DNA of 64,000 nt from Nocardioides silvaticus (GCF_003160695.1 NZ_QGDD01000007.1:186001-250000), one strand, 5' to 3'. Shown: positions 42,012-50,560, numbered from the stretch's first letter. The notes: generated by a model not told the origin, from the letters alone. A program made the numbers and translations.

Positions 42012-43244
42012 TCAGGCCGCGGTCGCCCGGTCCGGGTTCCGCCGCTCGGTCGGGCAGACGTACCGGATCGGCGCCGAGGCCCGGACGCCGACCGGACTGA
42101 TGATGGCGACCACGTCGCCGACGACGGAGTCGTTGCCGGCGAAGGTCAGGTCGAACGCCGCCCGCAGCGTGTCGTCGCCGTCGTCGACCGAGACCGTCTG
42201 GCTGTGGGCGACCCGGCCGTCGGGCAGTCGCCACCGCACCTGGAGGTCGCCCTCGCCGCCGTCGACCACGATCGTGATCGCGACGTGCATCGACGCGTGC
42301 GGGCACTGGGCGTGCGGTGGGGTGACCGAGACCGCGGCGCGCCGCACCTGCGGCGTCGTCGCGCCGGGGTCGCCCGCCGAGCTGCTCGGCGACAGCAGGA
42401 GGAAGGCGCCGCCGCCGGCCCCGGCGGCGACCAGCACGAAACCGGCCAGCACGACGAACGGCTCCATCACCTTGCGGACCAGCGTCCGGTCGCGCGTCGG
42501 CGGGCGCTGCCGCTGCCGCTCCTCGACGCCGTCGGGGATGAAGCGGAGCGGGACCGCGGGCTCGGGCGGGGCGGCGAAGGTCGCGGGCATCGACGCCGGC
42601 CAGCTGCCGAGCCGGATGACTTCCGGTCGCTCGAGCGGCTCGGGCTCGAGCGGCTCGGGATCGAGTCGCTCGACCTCGACCAGCGGACGGAGGGTCGACG
42701 TCCAGGACTCTGTCGGCACCTCGGCGAGCGACTCGAGCAGGGCGTGGGGCGCTGGGCGCCGGCTGAGGTCTCCCTCCAGCGCGTCGGCGAGCACGGCGGC
42801 CGCAGCGCCGGGCGGGTCGGTGAGCAGGGCCGCGGCGAGCTCCGCGAACGCGTGGTTGTCCTCCTGCCGCGCGCGACCGCGGCCGTTGCGCTTCACGGTC
42901 GGCGGAGCGTCGGGGCGGGCGAGGGCGGCCCGGCCGTCGGGGAGGACGAGGACCGTCGCCGGGCGCAGGTCGCCGTGGCCGACGCCCGTGGCGTAGACCG
43001 CGTCGAGGGTGGCGGCCACGTCGCGCAGGGCACTGAGCGCGGCGACCGCCGGGAGCGGCGAGGTCGCGACCAGGTCCGCCAGGGTGAGCGCCGGCAGGTC
43101 GTCGGTGCGCAGGGTGGGCGTCGTGCCGTCCGGGTCCAGCTCCCAGGCAGCGACCGGGTCCGGCGTCGGGCGGTCGGCGTGGCGGGACGCGCTGCGGAGC
43201 CGTCGCAGCGTCTCTCGACCGGAAGAGGTGATCGCGGAGCTCAT
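42012..43244 (-). CDS. Membrane protein with a degenerate kinase-like domain
   Basis: This 410-residue protein starts at ATG 43244. Residues about 40-190 resemble the C-lobe of a protein kinase: GVGHGDLRPATVLVLPDG stands where HRDLKPxNxLL would be. The activation segment has no DFG, the N-lobe Lys region is missing, and catalytic Asp lies in HGDLRP. A Pro/Glu-rich linker (repeats of LDPEPLEPEPLE) leads to one membrane helix at about 265-288 and an extracytoplasmic domain of about 120 residues with two cysteines. It is therefore a pseudokinase with an external sensor or binding domain. The function is unknown. Confidence 0.6.
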   Translation of the reverse strand: MSSAITSSGRETLRRLRSASRHADRPTPDPVAAWELDPDGTTPTLRTDDLPALTLADLVATSPLPAVAALSALRDVAATLDAVYATGVGHGDLRPATVLVLPDGRAALARPDAPPTVKRNGRGRARQEDNHAFAELAAALLTDPPGAAAAVLADALEGDLSRRPAPHALLESLAEVPTESWTSTLRPLVEVERLDPEPLEPEPLERPEVIRLGSWPASMPATFAAPPEPAVPLRFIPDGVEERQRQRPPTRDRTLVRKVMEPFVVLAGFVLVAAGAGGGAFLLLSPSSSAGDPGATTPQVRRAAVSVTPPHAQCPHASMHVAITIVVDGGEGDLQVRWRLPDGRVAHSQTVSVDDGDDTLRAAFDLTFAGNDSVVGDVVAIISPVGVRASAPIRYVCPTERRNPDRATAA

Positions 43245-43398
43245 TTTCGGGCAGGCCTTCGAGTGGGTTCCCTCCCGTAGGAGAACGGTAGGCGTCCGAG
43301 GCCACGGGTGGTGGGGAGTTTCATCGGTTCGTTACAGCGAAGTGACCGAAATCATCCGAGGCGGGTAACCGGTGCCTGGACGTCTCGTTCTGCTCTTC

Positions 43399-45126
43399 AT
43401 GGATGTACGACGCACGACGCGGCTGTTGGGTTGCCTGACCTCGGCCGCTGCGCTGGCAGCCTCGCTCCTCGCGACGGCCGCGACCGACGCCCGTGCCGTC
43501 GACCCGGAGCCGGTCGTCGTCCAGCAGGACTTCACCACCGCCGACGGCGTCGCCCTCCGCACCACCCTCACCAGCCAGGGACCGGTCGAGGCGCGGCCGA
43601 CGGTCGTCGAGTTCTCGCCGTACGGCAACAACTCCCAGACCTTCTCCTTCGGCCCCGACTACAACTACCTGCTCGTGCAGATCCGCGGCACCGGCTCGAG
43701 CCGTGGCTCGTTCGACGCGCTCGGGCCGCGCACCCAGCGCGACGTGGTCGAGGTGCTGGAGTGGGCGTGCGCGGAGCCGTTCAGCGACGGCCGGCTCGCG
43801 CTCGCGGGTTTCTCGGCCAGCGCGATCATGCTCTTCAACAGCTGGCACCAGGAGCTGCCGTGCGTCGAGGCCGCCGTGACCCGCTCCGGCACCCACGAGC
43901 TCTACCGCGACCTGCTGGTGCCCGGCGGCATCCAGAACCTGCTGCCCGGCGCCGGCGTGCTCGGCCTCATCGGCGCGCCGCTCGTCCTCCAGGGCGCCGA
44001 CCGGGTCACCGACCCGCAGTCGGTGCTCGACGCGTTCTCCGGCATGTTCTCCACCGGCGTCAACGCCGGCCTCGCGCACCCCTCGCTCGACGCCTGGTGG
44101 CAGGAGCGCGGCTGGCGCGGCGACGCCAACGACATCCCGGTGCTGCTCATCGACGGGTTCTTCGACGTGGAGTCCCGCGGCGCGTTCGAGGCCTACCGGG
44201 CGCTTCGTGACGACGGCGCTCATCTGCTGCTGGCAGGCGCCCACGACGGCTACCCGGCCGGCACCGACGGTGGCGTCGCCGAGGCGAAGGCCTGGCTCGA
44301 CCACCACGTGCTCGGGGTCGACAACGGCGTGGAGACCCACCCGCGGGTGCAGCTGCTGATGTCGCAGGGCGACCGCATCGACTACCTGCGGGGTGATGTC
44401 CTGCGCCGCGACGCCGCGGACTGGCCGGTGCCCGGGACCGAGTGGGTGCCGCTCAACCTGGCGTCCGACCGGTCGCTCTCGCTGACCCGTCCGGCCCAGA
44501 CCTCCACCCAGCGGTACGCGACGGTGCCGTCGATCCCGACCATGACCGACGTGCCGAACGCCGCGATCGTCGGCGCCGCCGGCCTCGACCTGCTCACCGG
44601 CCAGCTCCCGCTCCTCAACCAGGACACGCTCGCCGGGCTCACGGGGCTGACCTACACGACCGGGTCGCTGGGGAGCGACGTCGACCTGGCCGGCCCGCTG
44701 TCGTTCGAGGTGCCGCTGTCGACCACGACGCCCGGCAGCGGGATCTGGGTCGTCCTCTCCGACGTCGCCCCGGACGGCAGCTCGCACCCGCTCACGGTCG
44801 GCCGGCTGTCGACGTCGTACCCCGGCGTGGCCGAGAGCAAGTCGCTCAAGGACGACCAGGGCACGATCGTGCAGCCGTACGGCGACTACACGAACCAGCA
44901 GCCCGCGAAGCCCCTGCAGGTGCGCGACTACAAGGTCGAGCTCTGGCCGGTCGGCAACCGGTTCGAGGCCGGCCACCGGATCCGCCTGACGATCGTCGGA
45001 ACCTCCCTGGCCTCGCCGCTGTCGCTGCCCGCGCTGCACTCGATCCGCGTCGGCGGCCCCGACGGCGCCCGGCTGCTCGTCCCCGTCCTGCCCGGCAGCG
45101 ACCTGCCGGCAGCGCTGGGCGGCTGA
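43399..45126 (+). CDS. Secreted CocE/NonD-family serine hydrolase (X-Pro-dipeptidyl-peptidase-like)
   Basis: This 575-residue exported hydrolase has a signal peptide (LLGCLTSAAALAASLLATAATDARA) from ATG 43399. The alpha/beta-hydrolase core has PTVVEFSPYG, the nucleophile elbow GFSASA (Ser-139), and GAHDGYPAGT with the likely catalytic His. A C-terminal jelly-roll domain of the PepX_C type (about 340-575) contains PLSFEVPLSTTT and GHRIRLTIVG. Family members cleave X-Pro peptides or esters; the substrate is unknown. GTG 43372 is an alternative start but would lengthen the signal peptide. The next element is an inverted repeat beginning seven bases after the stop. Confidence 0.83.
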   Translation: MDVRRTTRLLGCLTSAAALAASLLATAATDARAVDPEPVVVQQDFTTADGVALRTTLTSQGPVEARPTVVEFSPYGNNSQTFSFGPDYNYLLVQIRGTGSSRGSFDALGPRTQRDVVEVLEWACAEPFSDGRLALAGFSASAIMLFNSWHQELPCVEAAVTRSGTHELYRDLLVPGGIQNLLPGAGVLGLIGAPLVLQGADRVTDPQSVLDAFSGMFSTGVNAGLAHPSLDAWWQERGWRGDANDIPVLLIDGFFDVESRGAFEAYRALRDDGAHLLLAGAHDGYPAGTDGGVAEAKAWLDHHVLGVDNGVETHPRVQLLMSQGDRIDYLRGDVLRRDAADWPVPGTEWVPLNLASDRSLSLTRPAQTSTQRYATVPSIPTMTDVPNAAIVGAAGLDLLTGQLPLLNQDTLAGLTGLTYTTGSLGSDVDLAGPLSFEVPLSTTTPGSGIWVVLSDVAPDGSSHPLTVGRLSTSYPGVAESKSLKDDQGTIVQPYGDYTNQQPAKPLQVRDYKVELWPVGNRFEAGHRIRLTIVGTSLASPLSLPALHSIRVGGPDGARLLVPVLPGSDLPAALGG

Positions 45127-45133
45127 GAGCGGA

Positions 45134-45192
45134 TAGTCCCTGACGAAAAGCACCCGAAATCGCGGGATCGAGGTGCTTTTCGTCAGGGACTA
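45134..45192. repeat. Inverted-repeat element, copy A
   Basis: The arms 45134-45154 (opening TAGTCCCTGACGAA) and 45172-45192 are perfectly complementary over 21 bp around a 17-base loop. The same arms with an equally long loop recur at 58413-58477. It lies between two convergent genes and probably ends both transcripts. Its last three bases are the TAG stop of the GNAT gene on the minus strand. Confidence 0.9.
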
Positions 45193-46077
45193 CCTCGCCC
45201 GCCGCAACCGGTAGACCCCGCCGATGACGCGGTAGCCGAGCTTCGCGTTGACGTGGCGGATGCCGGCGTTGCTCGCCTCGTTCATGGTGTGGCAGACGGT
45301 GGCACCCTTCTCGGCGGCGAGCAGGTGGCCGAGCTGCTTGAGCGAGAAGGCCAGGCCACGGCCGCGGAAGGACCGGCCCACGCCGGTGTAGGCGATGCCG
45401 AGCACGCCGTCCTTGACCTCGCCGACGATGATCGCGGCGGGCTCTCCGTCGACCCGGGCGAGCGCGGCGAGCGGCGTGTCGACGCCTGCGGCGGTACGGC
45501 GGTAGTTCTCCAGCCGACTGACGAACCCCTCGGCCGCCTCCGGGTTGGTCTGGCTGTCGACGAGCATCGCCTCGACCGCGTCCTCGTCGGGGAATCGCAG
45601 CGACGACACGTCCTCGAGGGTCACTCCCGGTCCGGGGTCGGGTGCCGGCAGGTCGACCAGGGGGAGCTCGGACTCGACGCCGTGCTGGGTGACCTGGAAG
45701 CCCCAGCCGCGCGCGATCGCGAGCGAGTCGTCCTCGGCGTCGTCGACGGCGGTGCCGATCGTGGTGACGTGGTCGGGGAGGTGGTCGACCATCGCCCGGA
45801 AGAGCGCCCCGCCGGCGCCCTTGCGCTCGTGGGCGCGGGCCACGGTGACGTGGATCATCGCGATGTCGGGCGGGAACCAGGTGCCGTGGACGGTGCTCGC
45901 CCAGCCGACCAGCTCGTCGCCGATGAACGCCGCCCGCGTCTCGAACAGGTCCAGGTCCTCGGAGTGCACGAACACCCACTCGGCCTGCGAACGGTGGGTC
46001 CGGGGCGACCGCGCGAGCTTCAGCTGCACGAACGCCTCCTGCAGCGAGGAGTCGCCCTCCCGGATCTCGACGGTCAT
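45190..46077 (-). CDS. Tandem GNAT acetyltransferase
   Basis: This 295-residue protein has two GNAT-like halves. The first has the segment HVTVARAHERKGAGGALF (about 76-93), with an acetyl-CoA loop. The second has YTGVGRSFRGRGLAFSLKQLG (about 230-250) and NEASNAGIRHVNAKLGYRVIG, so only the C-terminal site looks fully conserved. The same build is known in mycothiol synthase, but this protein is not that enzyme by sequence. ATG 46077 is followed on the minus strand by TAGGAT six bases upstream. The gene is divergent from the TetR regulator. Its stop codon is provided by a repeat element. Confidence 0.82.
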   Translation of the reverse strand: MTVEIREGDSSLQEAFVQLKLARSPRTHRSQAEWVFVHSEDLDLFETRAAFIGDELVGWASTVHGTWFPPDIAMIHVTVARAHERKGAGGALFRAMVDHLPDHVTTIGTAVDDAEDDSLAIARGWGFQVTQHGVESELPLVDLPAPDPGPGVTLEDVSSLRFPDEDAVEAMLVDSQTNPEAAEGFVSRLENYRRTAAGVDTPLAALARVDGEPAAIIVGEVKDGVLGIAYTGVGRSFRGRGLAFSLKQLGHLLAAEKGATVCHTMNEASNAGIRHVNAKLGYRVIGGVYRLRRAR

Positions 46078-46103
46078 GGGCGGATCCTACGCGGAAAGCG
46101 GTT

Positions 46104-46123
46104 GTGAGTGAGCGCTCACTCAC
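46104..46123. promoter_or_regulatory. TetR-type operator between divergent genes
   Basis: GTGAGTGAGCGCTCACTCAC is a perfect 20-bp palindrome. It ends one base before the predicted -10 of the tetR gene (46125-46130) and lies 15 bases upstream of the minus-strand -10 (46084-46089) of the GNAT gene, so a bound repressor could block both promoters. This geometry fits autoregulation of the TetR protein encoded next to it. Confidence 0.75.
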
Positions 46124-46124
46124 T

Positions 46125-46130
46125 TATGCT
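46125..46130 (+). promoter_or_regulatory. -10 element for the tetR-exporter operon
   Basis: TATGCT lies seven bases before ATG 46138. The transcript is therefore predicted to be leaderless. Confidence 0.55.
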
Positions 46131-46137
46131 GGCGATC

Positions 46138-46734
46138 ATGACGGAGCAGCGACGGGGCCGGGCCCGGCCGATGTCGCCGGAGGAGCGGCGCGAAGCCTTG
46201 ATCACGGTCACCCGGCCGCTGCTCTACCAGCACGGCCGGGCGGTCACGACGCGGTTGATCGCGGAGGCGGCCGACGTCGCGGAAGGGACGATCTTCCGCG
46301 TCTTCTCCTCCAAGGACGAGCTCGTCGACGCCACGATCGCCCGCGCGTTCGAGCCCGGTGACGTGCTCCAGCGGCTCGACGAGATCGACCGCGGGCTCCC
46401 GCTGCGGGACCGCCTGCTCGCGATGACCGCCGTCCTCCAGCAGCGGTTCCTGGCGATCTTCGGGCTGATGCGCGCCGTGGGTGCGGTCGGACCGCCGGCA
46501 CACCTGCACGACCGGCCCGAGATCGTCCACGGGCTGGAGGAGGTACGGCGACGTCTGCTGGCCCTCATCGAGCCCGACGCCGACCGCCTCCGGCTGCCAC
46601 CGGAGCAGGTGCTGCACGTCTGGCGACTGCTCACCTTCGCCGGCTCCCACCAGGAGATCGCCGACGGCGATCTGCTCACCCCCGACCAGATCGTCGACAC
46701 CGTGCTCCGCGGCGTCGAGAGGAGCGGAGACTGA
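46138..46734 (+). CDS. TetR-family transcriptional regulator
   Basis: This 198-residue regulator has an N-terminal helix-turn-helix (about 15-60: REALITVTRPLLYQHGRAVTTRLIAEAADVAEGTIFRVFSS, in the TetR form) and a helical ligand domain without strong family identity. ATG 46138 is chosen over ATG 46108, which lies inside the operator. The gene overlaps the first exporter gene by one base and has the palindrome 46104-46123 in its own promoter. It probably represses the exporter until an inducer binds, a role known for many TetR neighbours of drug pumps. Confidence 0.9.
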   Translation: MTEQRRGRARPMSPEERREALITVTRPLLYQHGRAVTTRLIAEAADVAEGTIFRVFSSKDELVDATIARAFEPGDVLQRLDEIDRGLPLRDRLLAMTAVLQQRFLAIFGLMRAVGAVGPPAHLHDRPEIVHGLEEVRRRLLALIEPDADRLRLPPEQVLHVWRLLTFAGSHQEIADGDLLTPDQIVDTVLRGVERSGD

Positions 46735-48476
46735 TGCTGCGCCGACTGCTCCGCGAGTACCTCTCGCCGTACCAGGGCTGGTTGACCGCGATCGTGCTGC
46801 TCCAGCTCACCGCGACGGTCGCGATGCTCTACCTGCCGAGCCTCAACGCCGACATCATCGACAACGGCATCGCGCAGGGCGACACCGGCTACATCGTCCG
46901 CATCGGCGGGGTGATGCTCGCCGTCTCGCTGCTGCAGGCCGTGTGCTCGATGGCGTCGGCGTGGTACGGCAGCCAGGCCGCGATGGCGTGCGGCCGCGAC
47001 CTGCGTGCCGCGGTGTTCAGTCGGATCGGGACGTTCTCGAGCCGCGAGGTCGGGCGGTACGGCGCGCCCTCGCTGATCACGCGCGCGACCAACGACGTCC
47101 AGCAGGTGCAGATGCTCGCGATGATGACCTGCCTGATGGCCGTCACGATCCCGATCATGATGATCGGCGGCGTCGTGATGGCGATGCGCGAGGACTTCGG
47201 GCTGTCGTGGCTGGTGGTCGTCGTCGTACCCGTGCTGATGGTCTGCATCGGCATCGTGGTCTCGCAGATGATCCCCGCGTTCCGCGCGGTCCAGGAGCGG
47301 CTCGACGACGTCAACCGGGTGCTCCGGGAGCAGATCACCGGCATCCGGGTGGTCCGCGCCTTCGTGCGCGAGCCCCTCGAGACCGAGCGGTTCGCCCGCT
47401 CGAACGACGACCTCACCGCGATGGGCGTGAAGGCCGGCCGGTGGATGGCTGCCATGTTCCCGCTGGTGATGGCGGTGTCGAACGTCGCCAGCGTCGGCGT
47501 GATCTGGTTCGGCGGCCACCGCGTCGACAACGGCCAGATGGAGGTCGGTGCGTTGACCGCGTTCCTGGCCTACCTGATGCAGATCCTGATGTCGGTGATG
47601 ATGGGCACCTTCATGCTGATGATGGTGCCGCGGGCCTCGGTCAGCGCCGACCGGATCGCCGAGGTGCTCGACACCGACTCGACCATCGCGCCGCCGACCG
47701 ACCCGGTGCGCGAGGTGACGCTCGCCGGCCACCTCGACCTCGAGGACGTCGGCTTCACCTACCCGGGCGCCGAGGCCCCCGTCCTCGACGGCATCTCGCT
47801 GACCGTGCGGCCCGGCCGCACCGTCGCGGTGATCGGCTCGACCGGCGCCGGCAAGACGACGCTGGTCAACCTGGTGCCGCGGCTGCTGGACGCGACGGCC
47901 GGCCGGGTCGTCGTCGACGGCGTCGACGTCCGCGACCTCGAGCCGGAGCTGCTGTGGTCGCGCATCGGCCTGGTGCCGCAGCGGGCCTTCCTCTTCACCG
48001 GCACCGTCGCCTCCAACCTGCGCTACGGCAACCCCGATGCCACCGACGAGGAGCTCTGGCGGGCCCTCGAGATCGCCCAGGCCACCGACTTCGTTCGCGC
48101 GATGCCCGAACAGCTCGGGGCGCCGATCGTCCAGGGCGGCACCAACGTCTCCGGCGGCCAGCGGCAGCGGCTCGCGATCGCCCGGACGCTGGTACGACGA
48201 CCGGAGATCTACCTCTTCGACGACGCGTTCTCGGCGCTCGACGTCGCCACCGACGCCCGGCTGCGGGCGGCGCTTCGGGCCGAGGTGATCGCGACCGGTG
48301 ACGCCGCGGTCGTGATCGTCGGCCAGCGCATCGCGACCATCCGCGACGCCGACGAGATCATCGTGCTCGAGGACGGCCGGGTCGTCGGGCGCGGGACGCA
48401 CGAGGAACTGCTGGCGGACAACCCGACCTACCGGGAGATCGCCGCCAGCCAGGGGATCGCGGAGGTGGCGGCGTGA
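46734..48476 (+). CDS. ABC exporter subunit with the degenerate nucleotide site
   Basis: This 580-residue half-transporter has six membrane helices (about 1-310) followed by an ATPase domain. Walker A GSTGAGKTT is at 369-377 and the signature VSGGQRQRL at about 472-480. The Walker B reads IYLFDDAFSALD, so the catalytic Glu is Asp. The switch His is Gln (VGQRIA, about 529). The partner gene has an intact Walker B and His but a changed signature. Such a pair is the hallmark of a heterodimeric multidrug exporter with one active and one degenerate site. It is translationally coupled to the regulator and to the partner. Confidence 0.92.
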   Translation: MLRRLLREYLSPYQGWLTAIVLLQLTATVAMLYLPSLNADIIDNGIAQGDTGYIVRIGGVMLAVSLLQAVCSMASAWYGSQAAMACGRDLRAAVFSRIGTFSSREVGRYGAPSLITRATNDVQQVQMLAMMTCLMAVTIPIMMIGGVVMAMREDFGLSWLVVVVVPVLMVCIGIVVSQMIPAFRAVQERLDDVNRVLREQITGIRVVRAFVREPLETERFARSNDDLTAMGVKAGRWMAAMFPLVMAVSNVASVGVIWFGGHRVDNGQMEVGALTAFLAYLMQILMSVMMGTFMLMMVPRASVSADRIAEVLDTDSTIAPPTDPVREVTLAGHLDLEDVGFTYPGAEAPVLDGISLTVRPGRTVAVIGSTGAGKTTLVNLVPRLLDATAGRVVVDGVDVRDLEPELLWSRIGLVPQRAFLFTGTVASNLRYGNPDATDEELWRALEIAQATDFVRAMPEQLGAPIVQGGTNVSGGQRQRLAIARTLVRRPEIYLFDDAFSALDVATDARLRAALRAEVIATGDAAVVIVGQRIATIRDADEIIVLEDGRVVGRGTHEELLADNPTYREIAASQGIAEVAA

Positions 48477-50455
48477 CCACCACGACCGGGACCATGAAGA
48501 GCACCGAGCGGGTCGTCCGTCAGGGCGGCCCCGGGCTCGGACCGATGGGCGGCGGCATGGTCGGCCAGAAGGCGCACGACTTCCGCGCGTCGGGTCGCCG
48601 GCTGCTCGGGCTGCTGCGGCCGCGGCGCTGGCACGCGGTCGCCGTACTCCTGCTGGCGGCGGGGAGCGTCGCGTCCGTCGTCGTCGGTCCGTACCTGCTC
48701 GGCAAGGCGACCGACCTGGTGTTCAACGGGTTCGTCGGCGGTCGGCTGCCCGAGGGCGCGACCAAGGCCGAGGCGGTGCAGGCCGCCGAGGACCGCGGCG
48801 ACGACCAGCTCGCCGACTTCCTGAGCGGCCTCGACATCGTGCCCGGGCAGGGGGTGGACTTCGGCGACGTCGGCCAGGTGCTGCTGCTGGCGCTGGCGAT
48901 CTACGTCGTGGGCCAGCTGCTCGGCTTCGTGCAGGGCTGGCTCGTCAACGACATCGTGCAGGAGACCGTGCGCCGGATGCGGTCCGACGTCGAGGACAAG
49001 ATCCACCGGCTGCCGCTGTCGTACTTCGACCGCCAGCCGCGCGGGGAGCTGCTCAGCCGGGTCACCAACGACATCGACAACGTCGCGCAGAACCTCCAGC
49101 AGACGATGAGCCAGCTGCTCACGTCGCTGATGATGGTGGTCGGCGTGCTGGGGATGATGTTCTGGGTCTCTCCGCTGCTCGCCGTGATCGCACTGGTCAC
49201 CGTGCCGATCGCGATGGTGGTGACCGGCCGGATCATGAAGCGGTCGCAGAGCCAGTTCATCAACCAGTGGCGGCAGACCGGGCGGCTCAACGGTCAGGTC
49301 GAAGAAGCCATCTCCGGTCACGCGCTGGTGACCGTCTTCGGTCGTCGGCAGGCGGTCGAGGCGGAGTTCGCGGAGGCCAACGGCGAGCTCTACGAGTCGT
49401 CGTTCCGTGCCCAGTTCGTCAGCGGCCTGGTGATGCCGCTGATGATGTTCATCGGCAACATCAACTACGTCGTGATCGCCGTGGTCGGCGGGCTGCGGGT
49501 GACCAGCGGCGCGATGACGCTGGGGGAGGTGCAGGCGTTCATCCAGTACTCCCGGATGTACACCCAGCCGATCACCCAGATCGCCTCGATGACCAACCTG
49601 CTGCAGTCCGGTGTCGCCTCGGCGGAGCGGGTGTTCGAGCTGCTCGACGCCGAGGAGGAGGTCTCCGCTGGTCGAGGAGCAGCGACCGGTCTGCGCGCGC
49701 CGCGTGCCGAGACCACCCGCGGCGAGGTGGCGTTCGAGCACGTCGCGTTCTCCTACGACCCCGACGAGCCGCTCATCGAGGACCTGTCGCTCGTGGCACG
49801 GCCGGGGGAGACGGTCGCGATCGTCGGTCCCACCGGGGCCGGCAAGACCACGCTGGTCAACCTGATCATGCGGTTCTACGAGCTCGACGGCGGACGGATC
49901 ACCCTCGACGGCGTCGACATCACCGCGATGCCGCGCGCCGACCTCCGCAGCCGGATCGGCATGGTGCTCCAGGACACCTGGCTGTTCGAGGGCACCATCC
50001 GCGACAACATCGCCTACGGCCGCCCGGACGCGACCGACGAGGAGGTCCGCGAGGCCGCGCGAGCGACGTACGTCGACCGCTTCGTGCACTCCCTGCCCGA
50101 GGGCTACGACACCCGCGTCGACGACGAAGGCTCGAACCTGTCGGCCGGCGAGCGGCAGCTGATCACCATCGCCCGGGCGTTCCTCGCCCAGCCGGCGCTG
50201 CTGATCCTCGACGAGGCGACCTCCTCGGTCGACACCCGCACCGAGCTGCTGCTGCAGCACGCGATGGCGGCGCTGCGGACCGACCGCACGTCGTTCGTCA
50301 TCGCGCACCGGCTCTCGACCATCCGCGACGCCGACCTGATCCTGGTGATGGAGGGCGGCCGGATCGTCGAGCAGGGCTCCCATGCCGACCTGCTCGAGCG
50401 CGGCGGACCGTTCGCGCGGCTGCACGCCGCGCAGTTCGCCGCGGGTGCTGTGTAA
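48473..50455 (+). CDS. ABC exporter subunit with the catalytic Walker B
   Basis: This 660-residue half-transporter starts at GTG 48473 with a four-base overlap. An extra N-terminal region of about 50 residues precedes six membrane helices. The ATPase has Walker A GPTGAGKTT (about 452-460), signature LSAGERQLI (about 556-564, altered from LSGGQ), Walker B LLILDEATSSVD with Glu-581, and His-612 in AHRLSTIRDAD. A linker after the membrane domain (about residues 395-415) contains a short palindromic repeat read in frame (SAGRGAATG). Together with the previous gene it should form a heterodimeric exporter. Confidence 0.93.
   Translation: MTTTTGTMKSTERVVRQGGPGLGPMGGGMVGQKAHDFRASGRRLLGLLRPRRWHAVAVLLLAAGSVASVVVGPYLLGKATDLVFNGFVGGRLPEGATKAEAVQAAEDRGDDQLADFLSGLDIVPGQGVDFGDVGQVLLLALAIYVVGQLLGFVQGWLVNDIVQETVRRMRSDVEDKIHRLPLSYFDRQPRGELLSRVTNDIDNVAQNLQQTMSQLLTSLMMVVGVLGMMFWVSPLLAVIALVTVPIAMVVTGRIMKRSQSQFINQWRQTGRLNGQVEEAISGHALVTVFGRRQAVEAEFAEANGELYESSFRAQFVSGLVMPLMMFIGNINYVVIAVVGGLRVTSGAMTLGEVQAFIQYSRMYTQPITQIASMTNLLQSGVASAERVFELLDAEEEVSAGRGAATGLRAPRAETTRGEVAFEHVAFSYDPDEPLIEDLSLVARPGETVAIVGPTGAGKTTLVNLIMRFYELDGGRITLDGVDITAMPRADLRSRIGMVLQDTWLFEGTIRDNIAYGRPDATDEEVREAARATYVDRFVHSLPEGYDTRVDDEGSNLSAGERQLITIARAFLAQPALLILDEATSSVDTRTELLLQHAMAALRTDRTSFVIAHRLSTIRDADLILVMEGGRIVEQGSHADLLERGGPFARLHAAQFAAGAV
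49669..49692 (+). repeat. Short repeat read in frame in the exporter linker
   Basis: TGGTCGAGGAGCAGCGACC is a variant of the dispersed TGGTCGAG element. It falls in the flexible linker before the ATPase domain and adds about eight residues. Confidence 0.45.
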
Positions 50456-50461
50456 ATCACT

Positions 50462-50489
50462 TTGATTCTTCCCGGCGGCGACCTACCTT
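50462..50489 (+). promoter_or_regulatory. Promoter of the leader RNA
   Basis: -35 TTGATT (50462-50467), a 16-base spacer and -10 TACCTT (50484-50489) start only seven bases after the exporter stop codon. Predicted initiation is near 50496, so the leader transcript would be about 215 bases to the terminator at 50710. Confidence 0.6.
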
Positions 50490-50502
50490 TGCCGTACACG
50501 GG

Positions 50503-50516
50503 AAAGGAGGTGGTCC
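50503..50516 (+). promoter_or_regulatory. Extended Shine-Dalgarno site
   Basis: AAAGGAGGTGGTCC matches AAAGGAGGTGATCC, the full complement of the 16S 3' tail, in 13 of 14 positions. Ordinary sites in this window match five to eight bases. It lies five bases before ATG 50522. Confidence 0.8.
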
Positions 50517-50538
50517 TAAGAATGAGTTCTTATAGGAC
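50513..50538 (+). other. Hairpin holding the leader start codon
   Basis: GTCC-TAAGAA (50513-50522) pairs with TTCTTA-TA-GGAC (50527-50538) with a two-base bulge. Only four bases (TGAG) are left in the loop, so the ATG lies at the top of the stem, and the last bases of the extended ribosome site are also paired. Confidence 0.7.
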
Positions 50539-50560
50539 GCGTGAGGTGGTTGCCCGCTAG
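50522..50560 (+). CDS. 12-residue leader peptide ORF
   Basis: ATG 50522 to TAG 50558 encodes MSSYRTREVVAR. Coding is supported by the extended ribosome site directly before it rather than by length. The stop codon lies in the next hairpin (GGTTGCC-CGCTA-GGCAACC, 50548-50566), so ribosome position would change RNA folding. I know of short leader ORFs upstream of antibiotic-response genes but cannot match this peptide to a named one. Next downstream is an MFS efflux gene, but that gene has its own promoter after the terminator. Attenuator or stand-alone small RNA are both possible. Confidence 0.7.
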   Translation: MSSYRTREVVAR

